DNA of 64,000 nt from Amycolatopsis sp. cg9 (GCF_041346945.1 NZ_CP166850.1:2356001-2420000), one strand, 5' to 3'. Positions 36,231 to 47,267 are shown, counted from the stretch's first letter. A program made the numbers and translations. Notes: a model not told the origin generated them from the letters alone.

Positions 36231-37016
36231 ATGCACGGCATCGAGCCCACCCGCAGGCCCACGGGGCCGATCGGACCCGGCGGGCGCAGTCTCGGCGTGG
36301 CGGTCGTCGATCCCGTCCCGATCTACCGGGACGGCCTGGCCGCGCTCGTCCACCGCAGCCAGGGGCTGCACTGGGCGGGGCAGGCGGCCAGCCATCACGC
36401 CGCGTTGCAGCTGTGCGAGCAGGTCAAGCCGGACGTCGTCGTGCTCGATTCGGCGCTCGACCCGAACTGCCACCTGACCAAGCTGCTCAACGCCGGCGAC
36501 CCGGCGCTGGTCCTGGTCACGCTCATCCGTGACGCGAATCGCACCCAGCAGTACCTGGCGGCCGCGATCGCCGCGGGCGCGCACGCGATCGTGCCACGGT
36601 CGATCGATTCACGGCGGCTCGCCGAAGCGATCCGGCGGGCCCACACCGAGCGCCGGTACATCGACCCCGCGCTGGCCGCGCTGACCGCCCGGCCGAAGCG
36701 GGCGACCGTGCCGAAGGGCGACCTCGCCCACGACAGCCCACCGGCCGGCCGCGGCGCGATGCCGCTGTCCAGGCGCGAATACCAGGTGCTCCAGCTGGTC
36801 GCCGAAGGTCTCGAGAACTCGGCGATCGCGAAGCTGCTGTTCCTCTCCGTGGAGACGGTCCGGACGCACGTGAAGAGCATCCTGCGCAAGCTGTCCGCGC
36901 GGGACCGGACACACGCGGTCACCATCGCCTTCCGCGGCGGGATCCTCATCGCCCGGACCGAAGACGGCCACGTGCCGGTGACGGCCGACACAACGGCGAT
37001 CCCGGGGCACCGCTGA
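36231..37016 (+). CDS. LuxR-type response regulator, atypical receiver, orphan
   Basis: A 261-residue protein. The N-terminal receiver-like domain (about 20-145) has VVVLDSAL at the phospho-acceptor position but lacks the conserved lysine (GAHAIVPRS where GYLLK is usual) and has an altered acidic pocket (VVDPVPIYRDG), so phosphorylation may not work normally. The C-terminal LuxR/NarL HTH is LSRREYQVLQLVAEGLENSAIAKLLFLSVETVRTHVKSILRKL. No histidine kinase adjoins. GGAGG precedes ATG 36231; the frame is open to 36087 with weaker starts. Targets unknown. Confidence 0.88.
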   Translation: MHGIEPTRRPTGPIGPGGRSLGVAVVDPVPIYRDGLAALVHRSQGLHWAGQAASHHAALQLCEQVKPDVVVLDSALDPNCHLTKLLNAGDPALVLVTLIRDANRTQQYLAAAIAAGAHAIVPRSIDSRRLAEAIRRAHTERRYIDPALAALTARPKRATVPKGDLAHDSPPAGRGAMPLSRREYQVLQLVAEGLENSAIAKLLFLSVETVRTHVKSILRKLSARDRTHAVTIAFRGGILIARTEDGHVPVTADTTAIPGHR

Positions 37017-37089
37017 GGCCGTTCCCCAGGAAAAACACCACTTCTGTGTGGATTTCCGGTACTCGGTAGTGCGGATCTGCTTGCTCCAG

Positions 37090-37127
37090 TTACCCGCAGG
37101 TAATATCCTGAAGTTACCGGCGAGTAA
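37090..37127 (+). promoter_or_regulatory. Two palindromic operators upstream of the FadE5-like gene
   Basis: TTACC-CGCA-GGTAA (37090-37103) is a perfect 14-bp inverted repeat; TTACC-GGCG-AGTAA (37114-37127) is a near-perfect second copy, centres 24 nt apart. TAATAT (37101-37106) may be a -10 box overlapping the first site. The same motif (TTACT-CATC-AGTAA) precedes etfD, so a shared repressor is likely. Confidence 0.65.
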
Positions 37128-37173
37128 GGCGAGTATGTGCCCGGCCGGGGAGCCGAACACATTGGAGTGACAC

Positions 37174-39009
37174 ATGGGCCACTACAAGAGCAACGTCCGA
37201 GACCTGGAGTTCAACCTCTTCGAGGTACTCGGCGTGCAGGAGCGCCTGGGGAAGGGCGTGCTCGCCGAATCCGACGAAGAGACCGCGCGCGGTGTGCTGT
37301 CCGAGCTGAACAAGCTCGCCACCGGCCCGCTCGCCGAGTCGTTCGCCGACGCGGACCGCAACCCGCCGGTGTACGACCCGAAGACGTTCAGCGTGAAGAT
37401 CCCGGAGTCGTTCAAGAAGAGCTACCAGCAGCTCATCGAGGGCGAGTGGTGGCGCCTCGGCCTGACCAACGACCTCGGCGGCTTCGGCCTGCCCCCGACC
37501 GTGCAGTGGGCCGCCTCCGAGCTCATCCTCGGCGCGAACGCCCCGCTGTTCATGTACATGGCGGGCCCGAACTTCGCGATGATCGTCGACAAGAACGGCA
37601 CCGAAGAGCAGAAGCACTGGGCGCAGCTGATGATCGACCGCGCTTGGGGCGCGACGATGGTGCTGACCGAGCCGGACGCCGGCTCCGACGTCGGCGCGGG
37701 CCGCACCAAGGCCACCAAGCAGGAGGACGGCTCCTGGCACATCGACGGCGTGAAGCGGTTCATCACCTCGGCCGAGCACGACATGAGCGAAAACATCATG
37801 CACCTCGTGCTGGCGCGTCCCGAGGGTCCCGGCATCGAGACCAAGCCGGGCACCAAGGGCCTGTCGCTGTTCCTCGTGCCGAAGTTCCACTTCGACTCCA
37901 AGACCGGTGAGCTGGGCGAGCGCAACGGCGCCTACGTCACGAACGTCGAGCACAAGATGGGCATCAAGGCCTCGACGACGTGCGAGCTGACCTTCGGCCA
38001 GCACGGCACCCCGGCCAAGGGCTGGCTGCTCGGCGAGGTGCACGACGGCATCGCGCAGATGTTCCAGGTCATCGAGTACGCCCGGATGATGGTCGGCACC
38101 AAGGCCATCGCGACGCTGTCGACCGGTTACCTCAACGCGCTCGAGTACGCCAAGGAGCGCGTCCAGGGCGCCGACCTGCCGAACATGCTGAACAAGACCG
38201 CCCCGCGCGTCACCATCACGCACCACCCGGACGTCCGCCGCTCGCTGATGCTGCAGAAGGCGTACGCCGAGGGCCTCCGCGCGGTCTACCTGTACACCGC
38301 GTCGTTCCAGGACCAGCTGTGGACCGGCGAGGGTGACCAGAAGGTCGCGCACGGCGTCAACGACCTGCTGCTGCCGATCGTCAAGGGCGTCGGTTCCGAG
38401 CGCGCCACCGAGCAGCTCGTGCAGTCGCTGCAGACCCTGGGCGGCTCCGGCTTCCTGCAGGACTACCCGATCGAGCAGTACATCCGCGACGCCAAGATCG
38501 ACTCGCTCTACGAGGGCACCACGGCGATCCAGTCGCTGGACTTCTTCTTCCGCAAGATCGTCCGCGACAAGGGCGCGTCCCTGGCCTTCGTCGCCGGCGA
38601 GATCACGAAGTTCATCGAGTCCGAGGCGGGCAACGGCCGGCTCAAGAACGAGCGCGGGCTGCTCAAGCAGGCCCTCGAGGACACCCAGGGCATGCTGGGC
38701 TCGCTGATCGGCTACCTGACGACGTCGCAGGAAGACCCGCAGAACATCAACAAGGTCGGCCAGCACACGGTCCGCCTGCTGATGTCGGTCGGCGACCTGC
38801 TCATCGGCTGGCAGCTGCTCAAGCACGCCGAGGTCGCCATCGGCAAGCTCGACGCGGGCGCGTCCGCCAAGGACGTCCCGTTCTACGAGGGCAAGATCGC
38901 CGTGGCGTCGTTCTTCGCGAAGCAGGTGCTGCCGGAGCTGACCTCCCGCCGCGCCATCGTGGAGGCCGCCGACAACGCGCTGATGGAGCTCGACGAAGCC
39001 GCTTTCTGA
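37174..39009 (+). CDS. fadE5: Acyl-CoA dehydrogenase, FadE5-like
   Basis: A 611-residue acyl-CoA dehydrogenase with N- and C-terminal extensions, the same length as mycobacterial FadE5, which has broad acyl chain specificity. The catalytic base is in [17 protein letters not shown] at E447, the position used in FadE5; [16 protein letters not shown] and [16 protein letters not shown] are the FAD/substrate motifs. It feeds electrons through EtfBA and the EtfD protein encoded at 13.7 kb. GGAG precedes ATG 37174. Expression is probably repressed through the TTACC palindromes upstream. Confidence 0.92.
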   Translation: MGHYKSNVRDLEFNLFEVLGVQERLGKGVLAESDEETARGVLSELNKLATGPLAESFADADRNPPVYDPKTFSVKIPESFKKSYQQLIEGEWWRLGLTNDLGGFGLPPTVQWAASELILGANAPLFMYMAGPNFAMIVDKNGTEEQKHWAQLMIDRAWGATMVLTEPDAGSDVGAGRTKATKQEDGSWHIDGVKRFITSAEHDMSENIMHLVLARPEGPGIETKPGTKGLSLFLVPKFHFDSKTGELGERNGAYVTNVEHKMGIKASTTCELTFGQHGTPAKGWLLGEVHDGIAQMFQVIEYARMMVGTKAIATLSTGYLNALEYAKERVQGADLPNMLNKTAPRVTITHHPDVRRSLMLQKAYAEGLRAVYLYTASFQDQLWTGEGDQKVAHGVNDLLLPIVKGVGSERATEQLVQSLQTLGGSGFLQDYPIEQYIRDAKIDSLYEGTTAIQSLDFFFRKIVRDKGASLAFVAGEITKFIESEAGNGRLKNERGLLKQALEDTQGMLGSLIGYLTTSQEDPQNINKVGQHTVRLLMSVGDLLIGWQLLKHAEVAIGKLDAGASAKDVPFYEGKIAVASFFAKQVLPELTSRRAIVEAADNALMELDEAAF

Positions 39010-39015
39010 TGGTCA

Positions 39016-39053
39016 CGAAAAGGGCTCTCCTCGCGTGAGGAGGGCCCTTTTCG
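39016..39053 (+). terminator. fadE5 terminator
   Basis: A 17-bp stem with one wobble pair (39016-39032 with 39037-39053, core GGGCTCTCCTC) and a 4-nt loop; the arms end in AAAA/TTTT, giving a U-tract, 7 nt after the stop. Confidence 0.85.
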
Positions 39054-39143
39054 CGTTTCGGGTCCGCGTGGTGCGGGCACTCCGCTCACCGAGTCCGACG
39101 GACCCGAAAGGCCGGGTCCGCGGATCCTTGAGAGGAGAAAGTG

Positions 39144-39419
39144 ATGACTGTCGCCGGCATCGTCAGCGCACTCATCGTCGGGCTGATCATCGGTGTGCTG
39201 GGCCGCCTGGTCGCTCCGGGCAAGCAGAGCATCCCGATCTGGCTGACCATCCTGATCGGTATCATCGCCGCGTTCATCGGCACGGCCATCGCGCGCGGCC
39301 TCGGGTACGCCGACACCAACGGCATCGACTGGCTGGAAATCCTGACCCAGGTCGTCCTCGCCGCCATCGGGGTGAGCATCGCCGCCGGCATGTACGGCCG
39401 CCGGGGTGTGACCAGGTAA
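39144..39419 (+). CDS. GlsB/YeaQ/YmgE family membrane protein (copy 1)
   Basis: A 91-residue protein with three membrane helices (AGIVSALIVGLIIGVLGRLV, IPIWLTILIGIIAAFIGTAIA, VVLAAIGVSIAAGMYG). GRLVAPGKQSIPIWLTILIGIIAAFIGT is the family signature (transglycosylase-associated). Family members respond to general or envelope stress; function is unknown. GAGGAGA precedes ATG 39144. A second paralogue follows after a strong terminator. Confidence 0.88.
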   Translation: MTVAGIVSALIVGLIIGVLGRLVAPGKQSIPIWLTILIGIIAAFIGTAIARGLGYADTNGIDWLEILTQVVLAAIGVSIAAGMYGRRGVTR

Positions 39420-39433
39420 CCCCTTCCCAGGCC

Positions 39434-39475
39434 GATCCGGCCCGGTTCGCCGTCGGGGGCGAACCGGGCCGGATC
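39434..39475 (+). terminator. Strong rho-independent terminator after GlsB copy 1
   Basis: A perfect 17-bp stem (39434-39450 with 39459-39475, core CGGCCCGGTTCGC) followed by TTTTT (39476-39480). One of the clearest terminators in the window. Confidence 0.92.
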
Positions 39476-39566
39476 TTTTTGCGCTCACTCCATCGGGGGT
39501 CTGCGCGGGCGACCCGCCGGGATCGGTGCGACGGTGGCGCTTATTGCGCTATCCGAGGAGGCAGCT

Positions 39567-39860
39567 GTGCTCGGCGGACTTTGGGGCATCATCTCGACGA
39601 TCATCGTGGGCCTGATCCTGGGCGTGCTCGGCCGCTTGTTCGCGCCGGGGGACCAGAAGATCCCGATCTGGCTGACCATCGTCGTCGGCATCGTGGCCGC
39701 GTTCATCGGCAACTGGCTCGCCGGGGTGTTCGGCGTCCGCGACACCAACGGCATCGACTGGATCCGGCACATCTTCCAGATCGCGGCCGCCGTCGTCGGC
39801 GTCATCGCGGCTTCGGCGATCTACGCCAGGGTCAAGGGCGGCAGCCGCACTAGCGCCTGA
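39567..39860 (+). CDS. GlsB/YeaQ/YmgE family membrane protein (copy 2)
   Basis: A 97-residue paralogue of the preceding gene with the same three-helix plan (GGLWGIISTIIVGLILGVLG, IPIWLTIVVGIVAAFIGNWLA, FQIAAAVVGVIAASAIYA). GTG 39567 is supported by GAGGAGG a few bases upstream; the ATG-like upstream codons would add a polar leader. Separate terminator and promoter-like DNA suggest separate control of the two copies. Overlaps the convergent MFS gene by 11 bp. Confidence 0.85.
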   Translation: MLGGLWGIISTIIVGLILGVLGRLFAPGDQKIPIWLTIVVGIVAAFIGNWLAGVFGVRDTNGIDWIRHIFQIAAAVVGVIAASAIYARVKGGSRTSA

Positions 39861-41229
39861 GCGACAGACCTGCGCCGCCGAGCAGCAGCGCGGCGGCGCA
39901 GGTCATCGCCGTGGTGAGCGCGGTCGCGGACGACGTCGCGGCCAGGGTCAGGAACAGGCTGCCAAACGTGGCCACGCCGACGACCTGACCCAGCTGCAGC
40001 GTGGTGGTCAGCAGCCCGCTGACGTCCGCCGCCCGCTCGAGCGGGACGTGTGTCAACGCGTTGACCATCAGTGAGCCGAACGCGGGCCCCATCGACAGCC
40101 CGAACAGCAGCAGGGCCACGAAGAACAGCGTCCCGCCGTCCCGGCCCAGCCCGAGCAGCGCGTAGGCGACCGCGGATCCCGCGTAACCGCACGGGGTCAG
40201 CCAAGCGTGCACCCGCCGCGGCAGCCGGTTCCAGAAGAACCCGCACAGGCCGAACACGACACCGCCGGGCGCCATCGCCAGACCGGCCGCCATCGCCGTC
40301 TTGCCGAGGCCCGACTGCAGGTGCAGCGACACGCAGAAGAGGAAGCCGCCGTAGGAGGCGACGCCGGCCGCGAGCGTGGCCAGACCCGGCGCGACACCGC
40401 GGATCCTGAGCACGGCGAGGTCGACGAGCGGGTCGCGCACGCGGCGTTCCACGACCACGAACAGGACGGCCAGCAGGACGCCCGCGGCGATCGAGGCGTA
40501 CGTCCAGGCGGGCCAGCCGGTTTCGTGCCCGAGCACCAGCGGCAGCACGACGAGCACCACCGACGGCACGGCGATCGCGAGCCCGGCGAGGTCGAGCCGC
40601 CGGCCCGCCTTCGCGCCGCCGCCGGGCACCACCTTGCCGGCGAGCGCGGCCACGAGCACGCCGATCGGGACGTTCACCAGGAAGATCGGCCGCCAGCCCG
40701 CGCCGAACAGGTCCGCGCCGACGAGCACCCCGCCGAGCACCTGACCGGCCACGAAGGCGACCGAGATGACCGCGGTGTACGCGCTGAGCGCCTTGGCCCG
40801 CGCGGCGCCGGTGAACTGCGCCTGGATGAGGCTGATGACCTGGGGCATCATCAGCGCGGCGCCCGCGCCCTGCGCGATCCGCGCGACGATCAGCGTCGCC
40901 GGGCCCGGTGCGAGGCCGCACAGCAGCGAACAGACGGTGAAGGCGACCGTGCCGGCGACGAACAGCCGGCGTCGCCCGTACAGCTCGCCGAGGCGGGCGC
41001 CGGTGATCAGCAACATCGCGTAGCCCACGGTGTAGCCGGAAACGACGAGCTGCAGCGCGGCGCCGGACGCGCCGAGGTCGGTGCGGATGTCGGTCATGGC
41101 GACGTTCACGACGGTGACGTCGAGCAGCGCCATGAACTGGCCGAGCAACAGGACGGCCAGCATGAACCACGGCCGCCGGTCCGGCCGGGCGGCCCGGTCG
41201 GTGGCCGGGACAGGGGTGGTCAGAGTCAT
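39850..41229 (-). CDS. MFS drug efflux transporter, DHA2 (14-helix) family
   Basis: A 459-residue major facilitator exporter using proton antiport, with 14 predicted helices. Motif A is GARLGELYGRRRLFVAG, motif C-like is GAALMMPQVISLIQAQF, and DVTVVNVAMTDIRTDLG is the family's helix 1 signature. It probably exports an antibiotic or lipophilic drug. The divergent XRE-type gene is the likely regulator; between them lies an imperfect inverted repeat (CCCTGAGCC ... GGCTGTTCAGGG). ATG 41229 follows CAGGCT by 6 nt. Confidence 0.9.
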   Translation of the reverse strand: MTLTTPVPATDRAARPDRRPWFMLAVLLLGQFMALLDVTVVNVAMTDIRTDLGASGAALQLVVSGYTVGYAMLLITGARLGELYGRRRLFVAGTVAFTVCSLLCGLAPGPATLIVARIAQGAGAALMMPQVISLIQAQFTGAARAKALSAYTAVISVAFVAGQVLGGVLVGADLFGAGWRPIFLVNVPIGVLVAALAGKVVPGGGAKAGRRLDLAGLAIAVPSVVLVVLPLVLGHETGWPAWTYASIAAGVLLAVLFVVVERRVRDPLVDLAVLRIRGVAPGLATLAAGVASYGGFLFCVSLHLQSGLGKTAMAAGLAMAPGGVVFGLCGFFWNRLPRRVHAWLTPCGYAGSAVAYALLGLGRDGGTLFFVALLLFGLSMGPAFGSLMVNALTHVPLERAADVSGLLTTTLQLGQVVGVATFGSLFLTLAATSSATALTTAMTCAAALLLGGAGLSLRR

Positions 41230-41230
41230 G

Positions 41231-41262
41231 CCCTGAGCCTGCTTTTTTCCGGCTGTTCAGGG
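41231..41262. promoter_or_regulatory. Imperfect inverted repeat before the MFS gene
   Basis: CCCTGAGCC (41231-41239) and GGC-TGT-TCAGGG (41251-41262) form a broken 9-bp repeat between the divergent MFS and XRE genes. Possible regulator binding site; low certainty. Confidence 0.4.
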
Positions 41263-41338
41263 AGAGAGCCTGGTGGTGCTGGTGCTGTGAGTACCTGCTT
41301 CCCCCGAAACTGTCGTACCCCTCCGGCACCATGTCCGC

Positions 41339-42178
41339 ATGACCCAGACGCAGGTCCACGCGAACCGCCGGGAGGAACTCGGCCAGTTCCTCAAGGCGTG
41401 CCGGGCGCGGATCGGCCCGGCGGAGGTCGGGCTCGCGCCCGGTCCGCGCCGACGGCTCAGCGGGTTGCGCCGCGAGGAGGTGGCGCTGCTCGCCGGCGTC
41501 GGCGTCACCTGGTACACGTGGCTCGAGCAGGGGCGGCCGATCAACGCGAGCTCGCAGGTGCTCGACGCGGTGGCGCGCACGCTGCGGCTGGACCACCCCG
41601 AGCGGGAGCACCTGTACCGGCTCGCGGAGCTGACCCCGTCGCGGCTCCCGTCGTCGGCCGAGGTGGTGCCGGACGCGGTGTGCGAGGTGCTGCGCGCGCT
41701 GGACCCGCTACCGGCCACGGTCGTCAACGGCCGGTTCGACGTGCTGGAGTCGAACGCCGCGCAGGAGGAGATGTTCTGGGAGTGGCACAGCATGCCGTGC
41801 CTGCACAAGAACCTGCTGTGGTGCTGCGTGACCGAACCGAACGCGCGGCAGTTCCTGCTGAACTACGACGAGGAGGTGCCCCACATGGTCGCGCGGATGC
41901 GCGCCGAGTACGGCAGGCACGTCGGCGACCCGTCCTGGGAGGAGGACATCCGCCGGCTGTCGGCGCTGAGCCCGGAGTTCGTCGAGCTGTGGGCGCGGCA
42001 CGAGGTCGCCGAACCGCGGGCGCGGCTGCGGCGGATGGACCACCCGCGGGCCGGGCTGATGAACTTCCGGCTGACCGAGCTGGCGGTGTCGGAGGCGCCG
42101 GGGCTGCGGATCCAGGTGTCCACTCCGGACGACGCGGCGACGTGGGCGCTGCTGCCGTCGACCCGGCGGCCGTCGTGA
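41339..42178 (+). CDS. XRE-family (MmyB-like) transcriptional regulator
   Basis: A 279-residue regulator. The N-terminal HTH is GRPLSGLRREEVALLAGVGVTWYTWLEQGRPINASSQVLDAV (consensus: RR-L-LR-REEVA-LAGVS--WYT-LEQGR) and the rest is the MmyB-type C-terminal ligand domain (FDVLESNAAQEEMFWEWHSM, DPSWEEDIRRLSALSPEFVELWARHEV). Such regulators often control a divergent oxidoreductase or transporter; here an MFS pump. The start lies 6 nt after CACCAT. The LRR gene overlaps its stop by 4 nt. Confidence 0.9.
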   Translation: MTQTQVHANRREELGQFLKACRARIGPAEVGLAPGPRRRLSGLRREEVALLAGVGVTWYTWLEQGRPINASSQVLDAVARTLRLDHPEREHLYRLAELTPSRLPSSAEVVPDAVCEVLRALDPLPATVVNGRFDVLESNAAQEEMFWEWHSMPCLHKNLLWCCVTEPNARQFLLNYDEEVPHMVARMRAEYGRHVGDPSWEEDIRRLSALSPEFVELWARHEVAEPRARLRRMDHPRAGLMNFRLTELAVSEAPGLRIQVSTPDDAATWALLPSTRRPS

Positions 42179-42882
42179 CGGCACTCGACCTGAGCGACCG
42201 GGGCCTGACGTCGGTGCCCGCGTTGCCACCCGACCTGACGCGGCTCGACCTGTACAAGAACGCGCTCACCGAGGTGCCCGCGTCGCTCTGGTCGCTGACC
42301 GGGCTGCGCGTGCTGAACTTGGCGGCGAACCGGATTTCCGCGCTGCCACCGGGGATCTCGGCGCTCGAGTCGGTGCACACGCTCGACCTCGCGCACAACT
42401 CGTTCGACTCGCTGCCGGACGAGCTGGGCGACCTGGCCGGGCTCACGGAATACCTGTACGTCAGCGACAACCGGCTCACGGCGTTCCCGCCGGCGTGGTG
42501 CCGGTTGGGCCGGTTGCGGTACCTGGGCTGCACGGACAACCGGCTCACGTCGCTGCCCGCCGATCTCTCGGGGTTCGCGTCCCTGCGCGAACTCCGGCTC
42601 TACCGCAACGAGCTGACCGCGTTGCCGGAGTCGATCGGTGCGCTCGGGGCGTTGCGGGAGCTGCACTTGCGGGGCAACGGGCTGGCTTCGCTGCCGTCGT
42701 CGATCGGTTCGCTGAGCGAGCTGCGTCAGCTCGACCTGCGGGAGAACGCGCTGGTCTCCCTCCCGGCGTCGATCACCCAGCTGTCCAAATTGGACAAGCT
42801 GGATCTGCGGTGGAACAAGCACTTCCGGGAGCCGGCCTGGTTGCGCGACTTCGAGGAGGCGGGGTGCATGGTCCTTCGCTGA
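42175..42882 (+). CDS. Leucine-rich repeat protein, cytosolic
   Basis: A 235-residue protein made almost entirely of about nine leucine-rich repeats of 23 residues (LTRLDLYKNALTEVPASLWSLTGLRVLNLAANRISALPPGI and so on), a curved solenoid that binds partners. It has no signal peptide or membrane segment. GTG 42175 overlaps the XRE stop (GTGA), so translation is coupled to the regulator. Bacterial LRR proteins coupled to an XRE regulator are not a pattern I recognise; a role in signal sensing is possible. Confidence 0.85.
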   Translation: MTALDLSDRGLTSVPALPPDLTRLDLYKNALTEVPASLWSLTGLRVLNLAANRISALPPGISALESVHTLDLAHNSFDSLPDELGDLAGLTEYLYVSDNRLTAFPPAWCRLGRLRYLGCTDNRLTSLPADLSGFASLRELRLYRNELTALPESIGALGALRELHLRGNGLASLPSSIGSLSELRQLDLRENALVSLPASITQLSKLDKLDLRWNKHFREPAWLRDFEEAGCMVLR

Positions 42883-42886
42883 CAAC

Positions 42887-44923
<2,037 letters not shown>

Positions 44924-44952
44924 GCCCTCGCCCTCCGCGGGACCCGACTCCC

Positions 44953-45285
44953 CTACAGGTAGAGCCCCGTGCCGTGCTCGGTTCGCTCGGTGGCGACCGC
45001 GTGGATGTCGCGTTCGCGCATCACCAGGTGTCCTTCGCCCTGGATTTCGACCTCGAGCTGGTCCTCCGGGTTGAAGAGCACGCGGTCGCCGGTCTTGACG
45101 TTCCGCACGCTGTTGCCGACGCCCAGTACATCACCCCAGGCGAGCCGGCGTGCGACCTGCGCCGTCGCGGGGATCACGATGCCGCCGCTGCTGCGGCGCT
45201 CGCCTTCCTCGGGGGACAGCCGTACGAGGACGCGGTCGTGCAGCATCTGGATCTCGAGTTTCGCCCCGTCAGACACGGCCTGCAT
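44953..45285 (-). CDS. GroES-like co-chaperonin paralogue, stand-alone
   Basis: A 110-residue GroES-fold protein (DRVLVRLSPEEGERRSSGGIVIPATAQVARRLAWGDVLGVG ... VKTGDRVLFNPEDQLEVEIQGEGHLVMRERDIHAVA). The mobile-loop region ERRSSGGIVIPATA resembles the GroEL-binding IVL loop. It lacks a groEL neighbour and is longer than canonical GroES at the C-terminus, so it may assist a different chaperonin or have another role. It starts 1 nt after the thioredoxin-NHL gene; ATG 45285 is my choice, with upstream in-frame codons possible. Confidence 0.8.
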   Translation of the reverse strand: MQAVSDGAKLEIQMLHDRVLVRLSPEEGERRSSGGIVIPATAQVARRLAWGDVLGVGNSVRNVKTGDRVLFNPEDQLEVEIQGEGHLVMRERDIHAVATERTEHGTGLYL

Positions 45286-45286
45286 G

Positions 45287-47131
45287 TTACCCGTCGGTGC
45301 GGGGTGCACCGGCCATGACCAGGCTCAGCTCCCGCGACCCGCCCTCCTCGAGCCGGATCGGGACGCCCCAGTCCTGTCTCGTGATCCGGCACGCCGGGTG
45401 CTCGCCGCCGTCGTCGCAGCTCGCGGCCTGGGCGACGACCTGCAGCACGCCCTCGGTGACGCCGTCGGCCAGGCGGATCTTGCGGGTCAGGTTCGTGCCG
45501 GTGCCGACGCCGTCGGCCAGCAGCTCCGGGGGTGACGCGCTGATCTCCAGGCGCGTCGACGGGCCGAAGCGGTCGTCCAGCTTCTCGCCGGGCGGTGCCG
45601 TGAACACCACCGAAAAGTCGACCTCGCCCGGCGCGAGCACGGTCGGCGGGCGGCGCACGGCGTGCGCGTCGCCGCTGACGACCTTCGGCTCGCTCGACGG
45701 CAGCGGGCCGACGCGGTTGCCCGCGGACTCGACGACCAGCAGCTCGCCCTCGTGCAGCAGCAGGCCCTGCGGCTCGGCGAGGCCGGTCGCGATCGTCGTC
45801 ACCTCGCGGGTGAAGACGTCGAAGGAGCGGACCGCGCCGTTGTAGGTGTCGGCGATCGCGATCTTGTCGCCGGCCAGCACGGCGAGGCCCAGCGGGTGCT
45901 GCAGCAGCGCCTTGTCGGCCGGGCCGTCGGTGTGGCCGAAGGAAAAGAGGTCGATGCCGATCGCCGTGTGGACGGTGAAGGACTCGCCGTCGGGCTCGAT
46001 CCAGCGCAGCGCCGACGTCTCCGCGTCGACGAGCCACAGCTTGTCGCCGTCGACGGCCAGGCCGGACGTCTGCGCGAAGAACGCTTCGCCGACGTCGCCG
46101 TCTCGAAGGCCCTCGACGGTCGTCCCGGCGAAGCGGCGGATCGTGCCCGACACCGGGTCGAACACGCCCAGCGTGTGGTTGCCCGCCATCGCGACGACGA
46201 CCCCGCCCGCCGGGCCCCACCAGGCGACGTCCCAGGGACTGGTCAGGTCGACCTCGGCGCCCTTGCCCGAGTCCGGCCCGCTGCGCCACTGGGCGCCCGT
46301 GCCGGCGACCGTCGACACCTCGCCGGTGATCAGGTCGAGGCCGCGCAGCCGGTGGCCGGCGGTGTCCGCGACGACGGCGTGGTAGCCGACGCGCTCGGCG
46401 ACGTCGTACGGCAGCAGCGCGATGCCCGACGGCTCGGCGAAGGTCGCGACGTCGAACGGGCCGTCCTGGCCGCCGCGGGCCCCGCTGCCGAAGCGGCGGA
46501 TGACGGTCTCGCCGTCGGAGGCGAACTCGACGATCGCGTGGTGCCCGGTGTCCGCGACGAGGATCCGGCCCTCGGCGGTGGCGACGGCTTTGCTGGGAAA
46601 CCTCAGCTCGGCGGGCTGTTCCTCGACCGGGACGTACGGGCTGCCGCCGCGGCGGAGCGTCCCCTTCGCTTCGTGCTTCGCCACGAGGTCGGCGATCACC
46701 CGGCGAAGCGCCTCTTCGTGCCCTTCGCCCGCGGCGACGTGCACGACGTAGCCCTCGGGGTCGACGACCGCGAGCGTCGGCCACGCGCGGACCGCGTACT
46801 GCGACCACAGCTCCATCTTCGGGTCGTTGACCACGGGGTGGTGCACGTCGTAGCGCCGGACGGCGGCTTCGATCGACGCGCGCTCCCCCTCGTGCAGGAA
46901 CTTCGGCGAGTGGACACCGATCGTGACCAGCACGTCCGCGAACTCGGCCTCGAGCGGGCGCAGTTCGTCGAGCACGTGGAGGCAGTTGATGCAGCCGCTG
47001 GTCCAGAAGTCCAGCAGCACGATGCGCCCGCGCAGCTCGGCGAGGGTCAGCGGGCGGCCGCCGGTGTTCAGCCACACGTCGCCGCGCAGCTCGGGGGCAC
47101 GCACGCGGCTCTGCGGTCGTGGGGAAGTCAC
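45287..47131 (-). CDS. Thioredoxin-NHL repeat fusion protein
   Basis: A 614-residue cytosolic-looking protein (no signal peptide). The N-terminal thioredoxin domain has the CxxC motif as GCINC (C47, C50) after DFWTS; the rest is six or so NHL-type beta-propeller blades (ILVADTGHHAIVEF, AVVADTAGHRLRG, IAIADTYNGAVRSF) resembling the NHL-repeat region of NHLRC2-type proteins, with a C-terminal beta domain. Human NHLRC2 has the same Trx-NHL layout. Function unknown; a redox-linked scaffold is likely. First gene of a three-gene minus-strand run. Confidence 0.9.
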   Translation of the reverse strand: MTSPRPQSRVRAPELRGDVWLNTGGRPLTLAELRGRIVLLDFWTSGCINCLHVLDELRPLEAEFADVLVTIGVHSPKFLHEGERASIEAAVRRYDVHHPVVNDPKMELWSQYAVRAWPTLAVVDPEGYVVHVAAGEGHEEALRRVIADLVAKHEAKGTLRRGGSPYVPVEEQPAELRFPSKAVATAEGRILVADTGHHAIVEFASDGETVIRRFGSGARGGQDGPFDVATFAEPSGIALLPYDVAERVGYHAVVADTAGHRLRGLDLITGEVSTVAGTGAQWRSGPDSGKGAEVDLTSPWDVAWWGPAGGVVVAMAGNHTLGVFDPVSGTIRRFAGTTVEGLRDGDVGEAFFAQTSGLAVDGDKLWLVDAETSALRWIEPDGESFTVHTAIGIDLFSFGHTDGPADKALLQHPLGLAVLAGDKIAIADTYNGAVRSFDVFTREVTTIATGLAEPQGLLLHEGELLVVESAGNRVGPLPSSEPKVVSGDAHAVRRPPTVLAPGEVDFSVVFTAPPGEKLDDRFGPSTRLEISASPPELLADGVGTGTNLTRKIRLADGVTEGVLQVVAQAASCDDGGEHPACRITRQDWGVPIRLEEGGSRELSLVMAGAPRTDG

Positions 47132-47267
47132 GGGATGAGTGAACTACACGCGCTCACGCGGTGTTCCGCGGTCCAGCCGATGAGAGAACAAACTCACCCC
47201 TCCGAGGTCCCCCAGGCCGGTCGAAAAAGGACGCGCGTGCGGGTGAGCCGCCGCTTAGGCTCGGCTC

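Noticed and set aside
40207..42882. 891-residue plus-strand ORF
   Set aside because: Only its last 235 residues (from GTG 42175) are the LRR protein; the rest is antisense to the MFS gene.
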